Assembly: GCA_002812745.2 (NCBI GenBank)
Contig: NCSJ02000425.1
Span: 1-33,334, forward strand
From: Scytalidium lignicola
Taxonomy: Eukaryota > Ascomycota > Leotiomycetes
Direction: 5' to 3'
Length of the DNA stretch: 33,334 bases
A program made the position numbers and the translations under genes. Positions 10,291 through 21,505 of the stretch are shown one piece after another. The notes beneath the pieces were generated by a model. That model was not told the DNA's origin. It did no database searches and saw only the letters and a program-made list of their open reading frames with translations. Numbering within the stretch: position 1 is the first letter of the stretch; the number at the start of each line of letters is the position of its first letter.

Positions 10291-10734
10291 CGTTAAATAG
10301 AGTTATAAATTCTAATAAGACTAATAATTAACAATTCTCGTACTTTTCATTTTTAAGTTGTAATCTTAAATAAAAGTAATAAAAACACTGTTTAAGTTTA
10401 AAGTAAAAGCTTTTCTAAAAGAGAAAGTAATTATAATTTAAACATTTTAAAAATCTATTTTTAACTTTTTTTAGAATTTTTGTTATATTTATAAAGTTAA
10501 CTAACTTTACAGTAAAAAAAGAAAGTAATTTTCTAAAAAGCTAACTTTAAATGCAAATAAAAANCAAAATTGTTAGTATTTATATATAAAAAAGTTTGTA
10601 AAAGATTAATTACTTTATTATATAAAATATATATAAAATTGTATTCTTTTAGTTGTTTAAAAGAAAATATATACTTGTTTACTATATTAACAAAGTTATA
10701 AATAACATTTTATTATATTATGATATATCCTACA
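10291..10734. other. very AT-rich stretch, nothing recognised
   Basis: Nearly pure A/T with scattered G and C and an N at 10564. No open frame longer than a few tens of codons matches a family. It is probably exhaustively RIP-mutated repeat DNA. Confidence 0.5.
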
Positions 10735-10785
10735 AGCAAAGCTTGCTACTCGCTCCGCTCGTAGGTGGGGGGTGCTTCGCACCCC
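10735..10785. repeat. cluster of three GC-rich palindromes
   Basis: Three foldable units follow one another: AGCAAAGCTTGCT (10735-10747), the imperfect CTACTCGCTCCGCTCGTAG (10746-10764) and GGGGTGCTTCGCACCCC (10769-10785, a 7-bp perfect stem with a 3-nt loop). They stand out as a GC-rich island in AT-rich DNA. They lie beyond the 3' side of the - strand Helitron helicase, where Helitrons carry a terminal hairpin, but no clear CTRR end follows. Confidence 0.6.
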
Positions 10786-11202
10786 TTAGTGCATGTGATA
10801 TCTCATTACATAATCAGCCTCCCTTTCTTTTAACCACCTCCTTTGTACAGCCTTAAAATAGTGATATAACAATGGATTTGACTGTAACGAACTGTAAAAG
10901 AAATTATTTTAGTTTAGTATGACAAAAGGAACAATAACCTCGGTTCTCTTTCAACAATATAACCATAGCTATTCTTAGTACTACTATAATACAAAGAATC
11001 AACTCTGAATAGAACCATAAGTCGTAACTTTATTGACATGCTAATATGTGAATAAAGACAATGAAATCAAATTGCTATTGACTGTAAAGTTATATATTAC
11101 TATCTCTAAACCATCTCCTAAATCTTCTTTCTTTAGCACTTACAACTACTACTACTACTACTACTATTACTACTACTCCAAACTACCATCGCCATCACCA
11201 TC
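10786..11202 (+). promoter_or_regulatory. possible promoter and leader of the 11203 frame
   Basis: No gene is seen. Closest to the 11203 start is a TATATATT near 11090, followed by a pyrimidine-rich leader (CATCTCC, CTTCTTTCTTT), the ACT microsatellite and CATCGCCATCACCATC directly before ATG. This order of TATA-like box, CT tract and start is common in ascomycete promoters. It is inferred from layout only. Confidence 0.35.
11143..11177 (+). repeat. ACT trinucleotide microsatellite
   Basis: About eleven nearly perfect ACT units with one interruption, in the leader upstream of the 11203 frame. They are largely preserved although the surroundings are mutated. Confidence 0.9.
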
Positions 11203-12045
11203 ATGTCTAACTCCGTTACCATTTCAAGTATTACACTCTGTAATACTGTTTCTGTCCAGCAACTGGCTCTAATACCAGCTGTACATGTTCTCATCTTATG
11301 CACTGGTCGTGCTTTTAATAAGGGCTGTATCCAAAACGATGAGGCCTTTATAAGCCAGATTCGAGAAGTTGAGAACGTCAGGGCAACTATATACTGTCAT
11401 TGTGAATCAGGCTGCAGCCCATGGACAACTTGTGTGGTGGTTCCTGGTCTGTTTGGTGGTAATTGTTGTAATTGTTATTATAACTCTTCTAGCTCCTAAT
11501 ACAGCATCAGGCATTATAAGTGATATATTCTACCTATTTACAGACTGTAAAGGGCTAACTAAATAGTGTATAACAATCTTTAAGCCGCCTAAATTACAGT
11601 ACAAGTCCTAGCTCCTGTCATTCTAGGCATGGCCCTAGTTAATAACTTTGGTAACTCTCTTAGTGCTCTTACTCTTGCCCTTGCTCCTACTCCTGCTCTT
11701 GCCCCTAGCCTTAGTAGTCCTCGTTATGTTATACTAACCTTAATTGGTCTAGTTAGTTCATTCCAACCTGGTAGTAGTAAGTAATCTCTTTCTTAAGTTG
11801 TATGAACTGTAACTAACTGTTTGAAAGCTGGCCTTGCTGTTCTTGCTCTTGCTCCTGCTCCTGCTCCTGCTCCTACTCCTGCCAGCCCTCTCCTAGCCAA
11901 AAGGCTGCATAACCTTATGGAGACGTTCTAAGACTATGTCTTGAAGGTTGTAGAGATGACTCATTCTGAGCAGAAGTACTGTCAAGCCTAACTCCAAATG
12001 GAATTGATTACATTAACCATAACTAGTAACAAAGAGAAGGAGTGA
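11203..12045 (+). pseudogene. unknown protein with Ala-Pro repeats, convergent to the Helitron helicase
   Basis: From ATG at 11203 one frame runs to 11776. A plausible intron (GTAAGT at 11777, CTAAC branch-like site, AG at 11827; 51 nt) then joins in phase to a second exon ending with TGA at 12043-12045. In-frame stops in exon 1 are TAA, TAG or TGA where a C-to-T change from CAA, CAG or CGA would explain them. Many Cys codons probably replace Arg (CGT/CGC to TGT/TGC). The protein of about 260 aa has a Ser/Thr-rich start, a middle with LALAPTPALAP, a second block of (Ala-Pro) units written by GCTCCT hexamers near 11850-11880, and a helical Glu/Lys/Gln-rich end (RLHNLMETF, VVEMTHSEQKY). I do not recognise the family. 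It lies about 100 bases from the helicase stop, tail to tail. It may be Helitron cargo or a captured host gene. Confidence 0.5.
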
Positions 12046-12148
12046 AATCCTATAAAGGGTCTTAATTGGAGTATACTATAGAATTGATTTTCNTTTTTCC
12101 CTTTCTCTTATACTTTTAAAACGTTCTGAATTGTGATATACATAGATA

Positions 12149-15100
12149 TTAAACTATAAGATCGTTCAGAACTTTAGGATACACTACATTAGTAGTTGTA
12201 ATAGCTCCTTTTGGCAAAAGAATGGATAAACCTCTTACAGAAGTAGTTTAAGAGACTATTACATAAAACTGACTATGTATAAAGACAAGGCCATGTAAAT
12301 CAAGGCTAACTCTGTCAAATGATTAACCTTGAGCTTTGTTTATGGTCATAGCAAAACATACTTGAAGGGGGAATTGCTTATAGTCAAGTGTAAACGGCAA
12401 ATCAACCTTGTTAGAAGAGAGCTTGATTTGAGGAATTGTACGTTTTTAACTGTCAAAATCACCTTCTAACAGCTGACCCTTAATCATATGCGCTTGTAAA
12501 GCAGTTATAACCATTTGACTACTATTACACAACCCTTCAACAGGATATAGGTTGCATATCAACATTACCAGGACGTTAACCTTCAGTGTAAGCTCAGAAG
12601 AGGGTAAATATAAGAGTTCAATCAACTATAACATTTCTACAAGGTATTAGTGTAAACTATCATCCTGTTTGTTTACATTAGCTGAATCTACAGACATATA
12701 AGAACGCTTAACTCTTGGAAACCACTTTAAAACCTCTATATTCAGCTCCTTCACCATATGATTCAACGTTGTAAGTAAAGCTTTACTGTAAAAAGCATTG
12801 AATTCAGTAGAAGTACATTCAAGCAAAGATATAAGGTATATACTCCTGAGTAACTTATTCAAGTTAACATGTTTAAGAACCTTATCTAGAATGGAAACAA
12901 GCTTATTCAAGGCTATATCATAAGGTAATGACCTAATCTACTAAACAAAGTTAACTTTTTTGTCTTCAGGTTATATGTATATATTAATGGTTAATCATAA
13001 CTTCTTTAAGCAAGGCTATATAAAGGAGTGTTATAAACAAGTGTAAACAACATTTACTCAAGTTCTTTTTATTATTACCAGCAAAATCTAGGCAAAATCA
13101 TTATTAAGGATAACAAGAACATCTTCAAACAAAAGGTTTTAACCTTTTACAAACTGTAAATCATATAACAACTAATGAATAACCTCAAAGTAATACTTAT
13201 GTTGTATAAGAACTTCGTCTTATATAATCAAATCTACTTTACAGATTATAACTGCCAACTTACTCTTCTTCATAATTACACTTGTAAACAATTCATTTAG
13301 TTGAATTGATATTCGAAATTAAGAATAAGTTATATAATCTCTTAGAAGTAAAAGTGTAATAATACTTGTAAAGACCATATATAATACATTCTTACTTAAT
13401 CCATGAAAGTAATAACATATAGTCTTGTNAAAAAAAGGTCTTACTAGTTCCTCCAAGCTTTTGTAGATAAAAATAAGCAGTTTACAACTTGTTTTTGATC
13501 ATTGTAATAATAGTATCAAAACACTAACATTGGTTGTTGTTCAGTTGATCTTGTATATTAATAGCCAAAGACTCTTTTTGTATAAGATCATATATAAGTT
13601 CAGTAGAATTAAGCAAAGACTAATTAAAACAAAGCATAAGTATGTAAAAGTGTACAAGAGTTCTCTGGAGATCATGTAATTTCTTGTTAAGCAAATACAA
13701 TCTGTAATCATACTTAAGGTTTTGTAATACTAATGAGAATCTTGTATTGTGGAAAGACTTTAAATAATGTTGTAGATCATCATACATCTAGACCTTGAAA
13801 TACTCTTATACAATTGCAGGCTTGCTGATTAACTGTACTCATAGGCCAATTAAGAATGTAATCTATAAACTACTTCTTGAATCAAACTAAATTGCCTCTT
13901 TAAAGCAAGAAAACCATTCCTGATCATCGTCAGCTAAACCTTTAACAATACACACTATATAGTATGTAGAATGTTATATGTTATCAACTATATACAACTT
14001 CTCAAATGACTTTAGGCTATGAACGTACATAAGTAAAAACCATAAATAATATCTCTCCTCATATGCTAAGTTATAATGATACATGTAGCCTACTACTTGG
14101 CCTTGTTTACAATCCTTCTAGACCTTGAGCTTTTTATTCCACATAAAGTGGTTAGGAAACTCTTGATATAAGAACTTATGACTATATATAAAGCCATCAT
14201 TATAAACACGTTTTGTAGGATCTAGGTCAGTACAATTATCCTCTGAATTACACTTAAAAAAAGCCATTAGTTTAGAGTAAGAGTTTTCAGCTATATTTAT
14301 AATCTGATCTAATTCTATATCATCTTTAAAAGTAATTATATATTCTCTTGGAAGGTGTACAAGTAAGTATGTTATTAATAGCCACTCTTAATAAGTTGAA
14401 TATTCCATCAATTAAACAACAACTTCCATAAGGCTAATATAATGTACTTGAATATATTACTCAATCTTATCCTACTAGTTTTTAACTATAACAATAGAAT
14501 AATCATAGCCTTTGTAAACATATTTGTAGATATACTTTACAACTTGTATTATACTATATAACTCAACATTAAGGTAACAGTTGAACTTTTGGAATAAGTA
14601 TAAGTTATAAGGAATAATCCAATGGTTGTCACTTATAATCAGCTGGCTAGAAGCATTTAATTTGTTTACATACATCTGACTATCATCCTTATAGTGGTAT
14701 AATGGATATTCATCTTTAGAAATAATAATAATATTTGTAAACTTCTTTAGAAAGTACTTTGAACAACAAAGTAGTTTAGCAGTTGTTTTATACTTTATAC
14801 AAGGATTTTGAGGGTAATCTGGACTGTATATACTATATATCATATATTTGATCACCAAATCTTGTAGAACATTATGAGGATCACAAGATGGATTTAGTAT
14901 CTCTGTACAGATAAGTTCATCAATACAGTCTGGAATAAGCTTAACTACATAGTATTTAATGAATAAAATGAAGTATATATAAGATAAACTATGTTTTTGA
15001 TATTCGATTATAAAATAATAACCTTCTTAAGGGTTAAGAGCTCTTGCCTTAAGTTCCTTATATAACTTGATCTTTTTAGCCTTAAAAATATGAGTAACCA

Positions 15101-16440
15101 AATCAAGGCAGTTTATAGCCAATTAGCCAAGGAGAAGATTATCTTAAATCTCTTGTTAATTAAGATTCATAATCATAATGATAAAGTATATAAGTTTCTT
15201 AAAATGATATACTAAGGCTATTAAATCTTAAAATAACTATTATATATAATGATTACTCTTTATAAACATAAAAGGAAATATGATATAATAGCCTAGCTCA
15301 GTTATGTCCATATCCCTTAACTGTAAAGCATTGTGTACAAACTGATACAAATCAGTTCACAACTAATTTTGATGATTACAAAGCTAATCAAGCTTGTAAG
15401 TTTCACAACATACATAAGAATCAACAACATATTGCTAAAAGAGTTAATAACTGTAAAAGATAAAAGAGAATTGATTTTTTCAAAGGTGTAAATGATAACG
15501 AAACCACATCTATTATATCAACTATTTGTTTTTGCCATTGTTCTAATATTCCAAGTTATAATGTTAACCATAATCACTATAAGGGAATAATAATACATAA
15601 TGTGATAGTATATAAAGAGCATGACTTATTAGAATTCAAGTTAATCAAGATATCTTATTACTTTTACTCTGGTTAATTAATACAATATCTTTGGACTTGA
15701 ATTCGCCAGATTCCTCAAGAATGATTCTAGCAATCTTATCATATATAAGGAGATTAATACACCTTGAATAATAAGTGCTTTTCTTAATTAACTCTATTCA
15801 AGGGTTTAAACTCAGTTGAAAGTACCTTAACTGTATAGTCATACATTCAAAGGCTGTTTTGTATAAGTGAATAAGAGGGTTACAGCCTGTAAACATAATA
15901 TGAAGCTCATGTAATAACATTCAATTTAACTTAGGATTTTAATCAAACTGAACATTTATAACATAATCTAAATCATAAAAGAATAATTAAGCAAATTTAA
16001 GTATTTTTGAAGAATAAGCCAGATCCAAAGGTCCTTGTAAATGATATAACATACTATGAATCAAAAAAACAGGTTATGCTACCTCCTTAGCTATTAGTAT
16101 ACTTGTTGTTAGTATAATTTACAGACATAAAAGTAAAAGTAGAGTTATATCTTCTTATTTGAGACCAAAATACTTTTACTTGTAGATTATCTTTTGTAAA
16201 CAAGTCTTTCAACAGTTGAAGCAGCTCATGAAACAACTCCAAATCCAATTTCCTATTCTTACAATAACTCATGGACATCTTCTCTGGCCAGAGTAATGCT
16301 TTACAATATATACACTCATCGCTTATTCGTCCTATATAATGAGGCTTAGCAAGCCAAAATACAAATATAAAGCCTTTTAGCACATTTCGTGATTATACTG
16401 CCCTTTAAAGAGGTTCTTGCAAACTCGTAAAAGTTATACT
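12149..16440 (-). pseudogene. Helitron Rep/helicase (RepHel), dead
   Basis: About 4.3 kb, the length expected for RepHel proteins of about 1,400 aa. The N-terminal part (16.4-16.1 kb) has HYIGRISDECIYCKALLWPE and SQIRRYNSTFTFMSVN, the usual Helitron start. The Rep-side domain at 14.86-14.48 kb has CIKYKTTAKLLCCSKYF, KDEYPLYHYKDDSQMY, HWIIPYNLYLFQKFNCYLNVE and IKYIYKYVYKG-like text, typical of the Helitron helicase-like N domain. The PIF1-type helicase is visible from about 13.1 kb: LLVIIKRT, SLLECTSTEFNAFYSKAL, PFTLDYKQFPLQVCFAMTINKAQG (the C-terminal PIF1 motif) and GLSILLPKGAITTTNVVYP near the end. Rep nicks and joins single strands and the helicase unwinds, giving rolling-circle transposition. 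Stops are abundant and an N lies at 13429. Confidence 0.88.
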
Positions 16441-16571
16441 CAAGGTTATACTGGAAAGTGAAAAAGGTGGAGAAAGTGAAGGAGATGAAGGAGATAAAGG
16501 AGGTTTGACGGTAAAGGGGGTAATTAAAAGGGTTTCATGATTTTGGATTAACTCTGAAGTGTGCAATTACA

Positions 16572-17418
16572 TTGGTTGAACAAGAATTACAGATTGATTC
16601 AATTATCTTCTCTTATTTAAAGGTGATAAAGTATTATAAGCTTGTCAAGTTTGCCATGAAGTATTTACATCAAGCTCTCTTAGCACAGCTCAATCTTGAT
16701 TTTGACAACGACATTCTTACAATTTATCAGTATTTAAGTGTACAAAGTATAAAAGGAAGTAGTAGCATACTTTACAGTCTGAGTAAATATTGTACAAACC
16801 ACCTTAATGTCAGCAAAGGAAGTATTCAGCAGGACAATCTCTTTTACAGACTATACAATGGCCGGTAAGCAAGGAAGAAGGAACATGATATCAAGTTCTT
16901 CTACCTATTATTTTATTAATAATTAAGATGTTACAATTAAGAGGTATACCACTTTAAGTTATATAATTTCAAAGGCATTAAGAAGTGTAAAGGAGAGCTT
17001 ACAATTAAAGACAGGCAGATTGTAATAGAAAGAACATGTAAAAGTACGTTGAAAGGGATGCGTAAAAGGGGAATCAACATTATATCATAGTTCTTGAAGA
17101 GCGTAACATATGATAACTGATATACTGAAGAAAGGGGAGAGTGAGTAACTGTATGATATTCTACGTATACCACATTATCGATAACCCCTGAGAATACCAA
17201 GGCTGTAAGCCAAAGGGTTGATTGGATGGCCATATTACGAAAATAGTATAGCTTACAGTTGCGAATAACCAATAATATCGGCGAAAACAGCTTTTACAGA
17301 CTAATCAGAGGAAGAATAAAGGTGACGACTTACATAAGGGGGTCCACAATGTTTTCGATATTATATAAATGTGCCACCTTAAGCACTACATCGCTTATTA
17401 CACGTGACTTCTACTTTA
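16572..17418 (+). pseudogene. unknown protein divergent from the Helitron Rep/helicase
   Basis: A single frame runs from ATG at 16572 for about 280 codons. The first 98 codons are open. After that, TAA, TAG or TGA triplets interrupt, and each could come from CAA, CAG or CGA by one C-to-T change. No frameshift is needed, which is strong evidence for a former gene. Segments include LHQALLAQLNLDFDND, IYQYLSVQSIKGSSS, GELTIKDRQIVIERT, PENTKAVSQRVDWMAI, LQLRITNNIGENSFY and RGRIKVTTYIRGSTMF. The last third has alternating beta-like patches, and no membrane segment is evident. I do not recognise a family. Its start is about 130 bases from the RepHel 5' end, head to head, so a shared promoter is conceivable. 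It may be a Helitron accessory gene or captured host sequence. Confidence 0.5.
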
Positions 17419-17809
17419 AGTAGTTCTATTAGTTAACTCTTCTACTTATACATAATTATTATAACATCATAATATACAAAGTAACCTTATATTATATACT
17501 ATACTTTTGTTATCCTAATTCAACAGGTTATGTACTTTAGTAACAATGTAATTAGGCTAACTCTTCTTCTTACATGTCGATTATGTTGATTAACACCTTT
17601 TATCTTTGTTTACTTATATTTACATGTCTAACTATCACCTTTAGTATAACTAACAATTCTAGTATTGTAATTCTCCTAAAGGATTAAAAACTCAAGGGTT
17701 TGGAGAATTATAACCTTTAAAGTTCTTGTCTTATGGTATTACTTTATTTTAAAGGTCTTAAAGATTATATTGATAATATTGTTTTACTTTCTAAAGGAAA
17801 TACACTTAA
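17419..17809. other. AT-rich spacer with one inverted repeat
   Basis: No coding sequence is recognised. AATTCTCC (17669-17676) and GGAGAATT (17702-17709) form an 8-bp inverted repeat, extended by three A/T pairs with one bulge. This stretch separates the Helitron-associated frame from Gypsy copy A and may hold the unrecognised Helitron 5' end. Confidence 0.4.
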
Positions 17810-18148
17810 TGTTACGGTTCTTACTGTCACAACCTGATAAGCGCTGGGTGGCGGCCTATGGAATGTCCGTGGTCAACAAATGTTGGGTCACATGACAAGC
17901 CTTAGCGTATAAGGGCATATAAGGACGTATGGCTATACAGGTCTATACTGGTTTATACAGGCTGAGTACTTAATTGTTATATAAGAATATACTCTCTAAG
18001 CTTTAGTTAAGAACCTTGTGTTCAACTTAAGTTATACTCTATTATACATACTTGTTTACTATAACTATAGATAACCTACTTTTACATAAACCCATCAAGA
18101 GTAACCAAGCTTATACTATATGACTATGTTGTAAGAAGTCTCATAATA
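17810..18148 (+). repeat. Gypsy LTR (family 2), copy A
   Basis: It begins TGTTACGGTTCTTACTGTC and ends at GTCTCATAATA, where the intact family end would be TAACA. It aligns over its full length with 21506-21838. It is the better preserved copy of the pair, with CpG and CpA sites surviving that are T or A in the other copy. It is followed directly by gag. Confidence 0.82.
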
Positions 18149-18189
18149 TTTTAAATATTATTATATAAAAGTAAGTTATATTAAACCTG

Positions 18190-19420
18190 AACAGGTATTA
18201 GACGGAGATATAATGATTAGTTCAGAAGAAAGCTTTGAGAAAAGCTTTAAGGAAGGTTTAATAAGTAAAAGCTTAAGTAAAGAAGTTAATTCAAAGAACA
18301 AAGTTATAAACTTAGCATAAGTAAGATTATTAGTAGGATTAGTAGTTAGAAGACCCTTAAAAGGATCCTTATTAGGATTATTAACTCTATTACTTAGACT
18401 AGATCTAATAACTGTTATAAGTATTGTTAAAAGGCTATTAAGGGGAAAAGTAAGAATAATTAAACTAGATTTCTTTTATAAAGATAAGAACAAGCTTAAG
18501 GTATATTTGGTATAAACAAGGACATATTTAATGTTAAATAAACAAGTATTTATAAACAATATACAAAGGATACTATAAGTAGTATCATATCTTAAAAAGA
18601 CTATAACAAATTAGTTTTAACTATTCTTAAATGATTATTTCAATTATATAAGAGACTTAACTAATAAGGAAACTAGGAAACTTCTTAATAGTTATAATGA
18701 ATATATAAAGGAACTTAACAAGTTGTTTAAAGATATTAACAAGAAAAGAAACATAGAATAACACTTTTATTATCTTAAGCAGACAAGCATTGTTAATGAT
18801 TATATTATCTTGTTCAGACAATATTTAATGAGAATAAACTAAAACAAGAAAACTCTTATTGTATAATATAAGAGGAGGTTAAAGGATAAGATACATAATA
18901 AACTGTATCAAAGGTTACTAGTCTTGGATTTGAAGACCTTGATTAATTAATATATTAAAATCAGAAATCAATTATATNAAAAAGAGGTTAAATAAGAAAG
19001 GATTATCTTACTTTATAAATGGAAATTATAATTAAGGNAAAAAAACTATAACTAAGAGATTTTATAAACCTTAACATAATTGGAAAAGGAAAACCTTAAA
19101 AAGGTAAAAGTCAAAAGCTTAAAGGAAAAGGAAATTTGTTTAAAGTTAGTTTTAAGAAGTTAAAAGAGTATAAGGAAAAGAAACTATATTTTAAATATAA
19201 ACTTCTTAAACACTTTATTAATAATCATAAGGATAAGGGAAAACAAATAATAATTATAAGTATAAGTATGATAAGTATTCTAAGACAAGAATTATTACTA
19301 CTAAGTTATAAAGAAACTTAGACTAATATACTCAATGTAAGGGTTTTTGTAAACCTTAGATTATATATAAAAGAGGATATTACTGAAAAAGTACTAGATA
19401 TTAAAGGATAACTTTAACTA
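18190..19420 (+). pseudogene. Gypsy gag, copy A (dead)
   Basis: An acidic leader (SSEESFEKSFKEG) precedes the gag core: LDFFYKDKNKLKVYL, then TRTYLMLNKQVF, NSYNEYIKELNKLFKDINKK, YYLKQTSIVNDYI and YIKIRNQLY. A nucleocapsid knuckle near 19186-19225 reads YFKYKLLKHFINNH, with its Cys positions lost to Tyr or His. Stops and Ns at 18978 and 19038 interrupt it. The same gag, close in sequence, occurs in copies B and C. Confidence 0.75.
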
Positions 19421-20980
19421 AGAGTATATTATTAAATCAAAGCTTAATATCTAAGATGTTAAAAGATTATATATCTTTTAAAGGAAAGTGAAGACAAGAT
19501 CTTTTGGTAAGAAACTAAGATAACTAATAAATTATATTATAATTAGGATAACCTAGTATTAATTACTAAAAGAAGTTATAAAATACTTATACTTACTCAG
19601 AGTAAACTATGATCACAAGAAATAATGTTAAAGTTATTTAAGATTAGTAAATAAGATTACTTATTAGAATTTAACTAGTAAATACTGGATAAGAAAACCT
19701 TTAATTAATTTATTTAAAAAAATATAAGTTATCAGTAAGAACTTGAGTATTTAAGCATAAAATAAATAACAATGTCTTAAGTGAAAAGAATTTACTAATA
19801 AGAAGTATCAGATAGATACTAAGATTTATCATAAATCATTATATAATAATACAAGAGGAATCAGATGAGTTTCCAGATCTTAAGACAAAAGTAATAATTC
19901 TAAGTATTAATAAGATAATAGTCAAAGAAATCTAAGAATTAACCTTAAGAATTACAAAAAATGAAATAGAAGAAGAATAATAAAGAAGTTGGTTATAATC
20001 ACCAGACTTAGCAAATAACTAAGGATAAACTATTGATAATGTAAAAAAAAGAATAGTTAAAGAGTTAAGACTTAAAGCTTTTAATGAAAATGTATTGTTT
20101 TTAAAAGTTAAGATAATTAAACAAAAGGTTAAAGTATTAATAAACTCTGAAGTTGTAAGAAATTTTATAATGTTAAATATAATAATGAAATTAAACATAA
20201 ATACTTAAGTCAAAGATTAAAGTAATCTGATTAGACTTGTAAATAATTTCCTTATAATAAGAAGTATTAAAGTAAAGATTAAGCTGGTAATTATGAAAGT
20301 TAAAGTTAATTATCAAGAAAAAATAGTATTTGATATAACTTATATTAAGAACTTTAAGATAATCCTAAGAATACCTTAAATGCAAAAAAGTAATTTAAGG
20401 ATTGATTAATAAGAAAAGATTATAAAGTTTTTATAAGACTTACTATAAGAGGTATTAACAAAGGTAATGAAGGTTAAAGAACTTCAAGTTATTTGTATGA
20501 TTAAATTTAATTAACTTAAGATTAAGGATGTAAAAATTAGTTTAATTTTAAATTAATCAGGTTAAGACAAAGATCTTGAGTATATTTTTGAAGAGTATAA
20601 AGAATGGATAAAGTTGTTTAAAGAAAGACTAGAAGACTTAGTATTATTAGAATAATAATTGTAAGATTATGAGATTAACCTTAAAGAAGAATTTTAACTA
20701 CTATTTAAGCTAATATACTTAATTACAACAATAAAGGATAAAGTAACAAAGGAATAACTAAATAAAATGGTCAAGAAAGGATTATACCAAAAGTTGAACT
20801 CTTTAACAAGAGTATTATTATTATTTGTGAAAAAACCAGATAACTTAAAAGGTAAGCCTTATGAGGATTATAAAGGTTTGAACAAAGAAATGATTAAAGA
20901 TTAATATTCATTATTATTATTAATAGAAACTATTAAAGATAAGCTTAAAGGTGTTAAGTTCTTAAGAGTAATTCTTAGTC
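19421..20980 (+). pseudogene. Gypsy protease and start of reverse transcriptase, copy A (dead)
   Basis: The first 600 bases are a poorly readable linker. Protease is recognisable at about 20100-20400 (KVKVLINSEVVRNFIM, where Asn replaces the catalytic Asp of the family's Asp-Ser-Gly; then FDITYIKNFKIILRIP). Reverse transcriptase starts near 20590 and shows EYKEWIKLFKE, LIYLITTIKDKVTKE, VKKPDNLKGKPYEDYKGLNKE and LLLIETIKDKLKGVKFL. It breaks off before the catalytic Asp motifs. Confidence 0.75.
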
Positions 20981-20984
20981 ATTA

Positions 20985-21480
20985 ACATCTTAGTAATTAA
21001 TTAGTATAAGAAAGTATTATTAACTAGTTCTATAATAATTAGTGTAATTAATTCTATTAAGAAACTTTTACATAAGATAAAGAATATAATTATAATAAAG
21101 AATATAGTTTTAAGTTAGTCAAGTTCTTCAGGGTTTATTTCTAGGTTATTGTTAATGAATAAAGTCTTAAAAGTAAGGTTTAATTCTTCTTCAAAGTTAT
21201 TTCCTTTGTAATTAACAATATATTGTTTAAATTATTTATTAAAACATTATTCAAAGTTGTAAATGTTAAAGTTAAATTTACTTATATTTCTAGCTTTAAA
21301 ACATACTTTCTTTGTATTTTACTCTTTTTACAAGTATTTTTATAATCAATATCCTTCTCTTTTGTATATAAAACATCTTCTTTATGTTTAAGAGTATAAA
21401 GTAATATACTTAAAGCCTTGTGAATTAAATTGTTAATTTGCTTTATAATTAGTATAATAATAACAATTTGTAAAATAAGT
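20985..21480 (-). pseudogene. reversed Copia gag fragment
   Basis: The - strand frame gives FNKQFKQYIVNYKGNNFEEELNL-type text, then NNNLEINPEELD and LIELITLIIIELVNNTFLY. This parallels the Copia gag region at 2450-2760 on the + strand (FNKIFHQYLIEFKGKE, then IKALAFLVNHAFEHVL) in order and spacing. It is a fragment only. It sits between the broken reverse transcriptase of Gypsy copy A and the LTR of copy B, so a Copia insertion or rearrangement probably cut copy A. Confidence 0.45.
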
Positions 21481-21505
21481 TTTATTATAATATTCTTACT
21501 CTTTT

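Larger units (their letters stand above)
10735..17418 (-). mobile_element. Helitron unit, outer limits inferred
   Basis: The core is the Rep/helicase pseudogene at 12149-16440 on the - strand. Two unknown + strand frames lie beside it, at 11203-12045 and 16572-17418. All three have the same kind and degree of decay. The palindrome cluster at 10735-10785 is on the 3' side. I infer that these belong to one element, but neither a 5' TC end nor a CTRR 3' end was identified, so the outer limits are a guess. Confidence 0.4.
17810..20980 (+). mobile_element. Gypsy copy A, truncated in reverse transcriptase
   Basis: A 5' LTR is followed by gag, protease and the first part of reverse transcriptase in Gypsy order on the + strand. 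Homology stops at about 20980 and is replaced by reversed Copia gag. RNase H, integrase and a 3' LTR are absent. Confidence 0.8.

Noticed and set aside
10291..10785. Nuclear copy of mitochondrial DNA, suggested by AT-richness and GC palindromes
   Set aside because: No mitochondrial coding or RNA gene sequence was recognised. AT-richness is shared with the RIP-mutated flanks.
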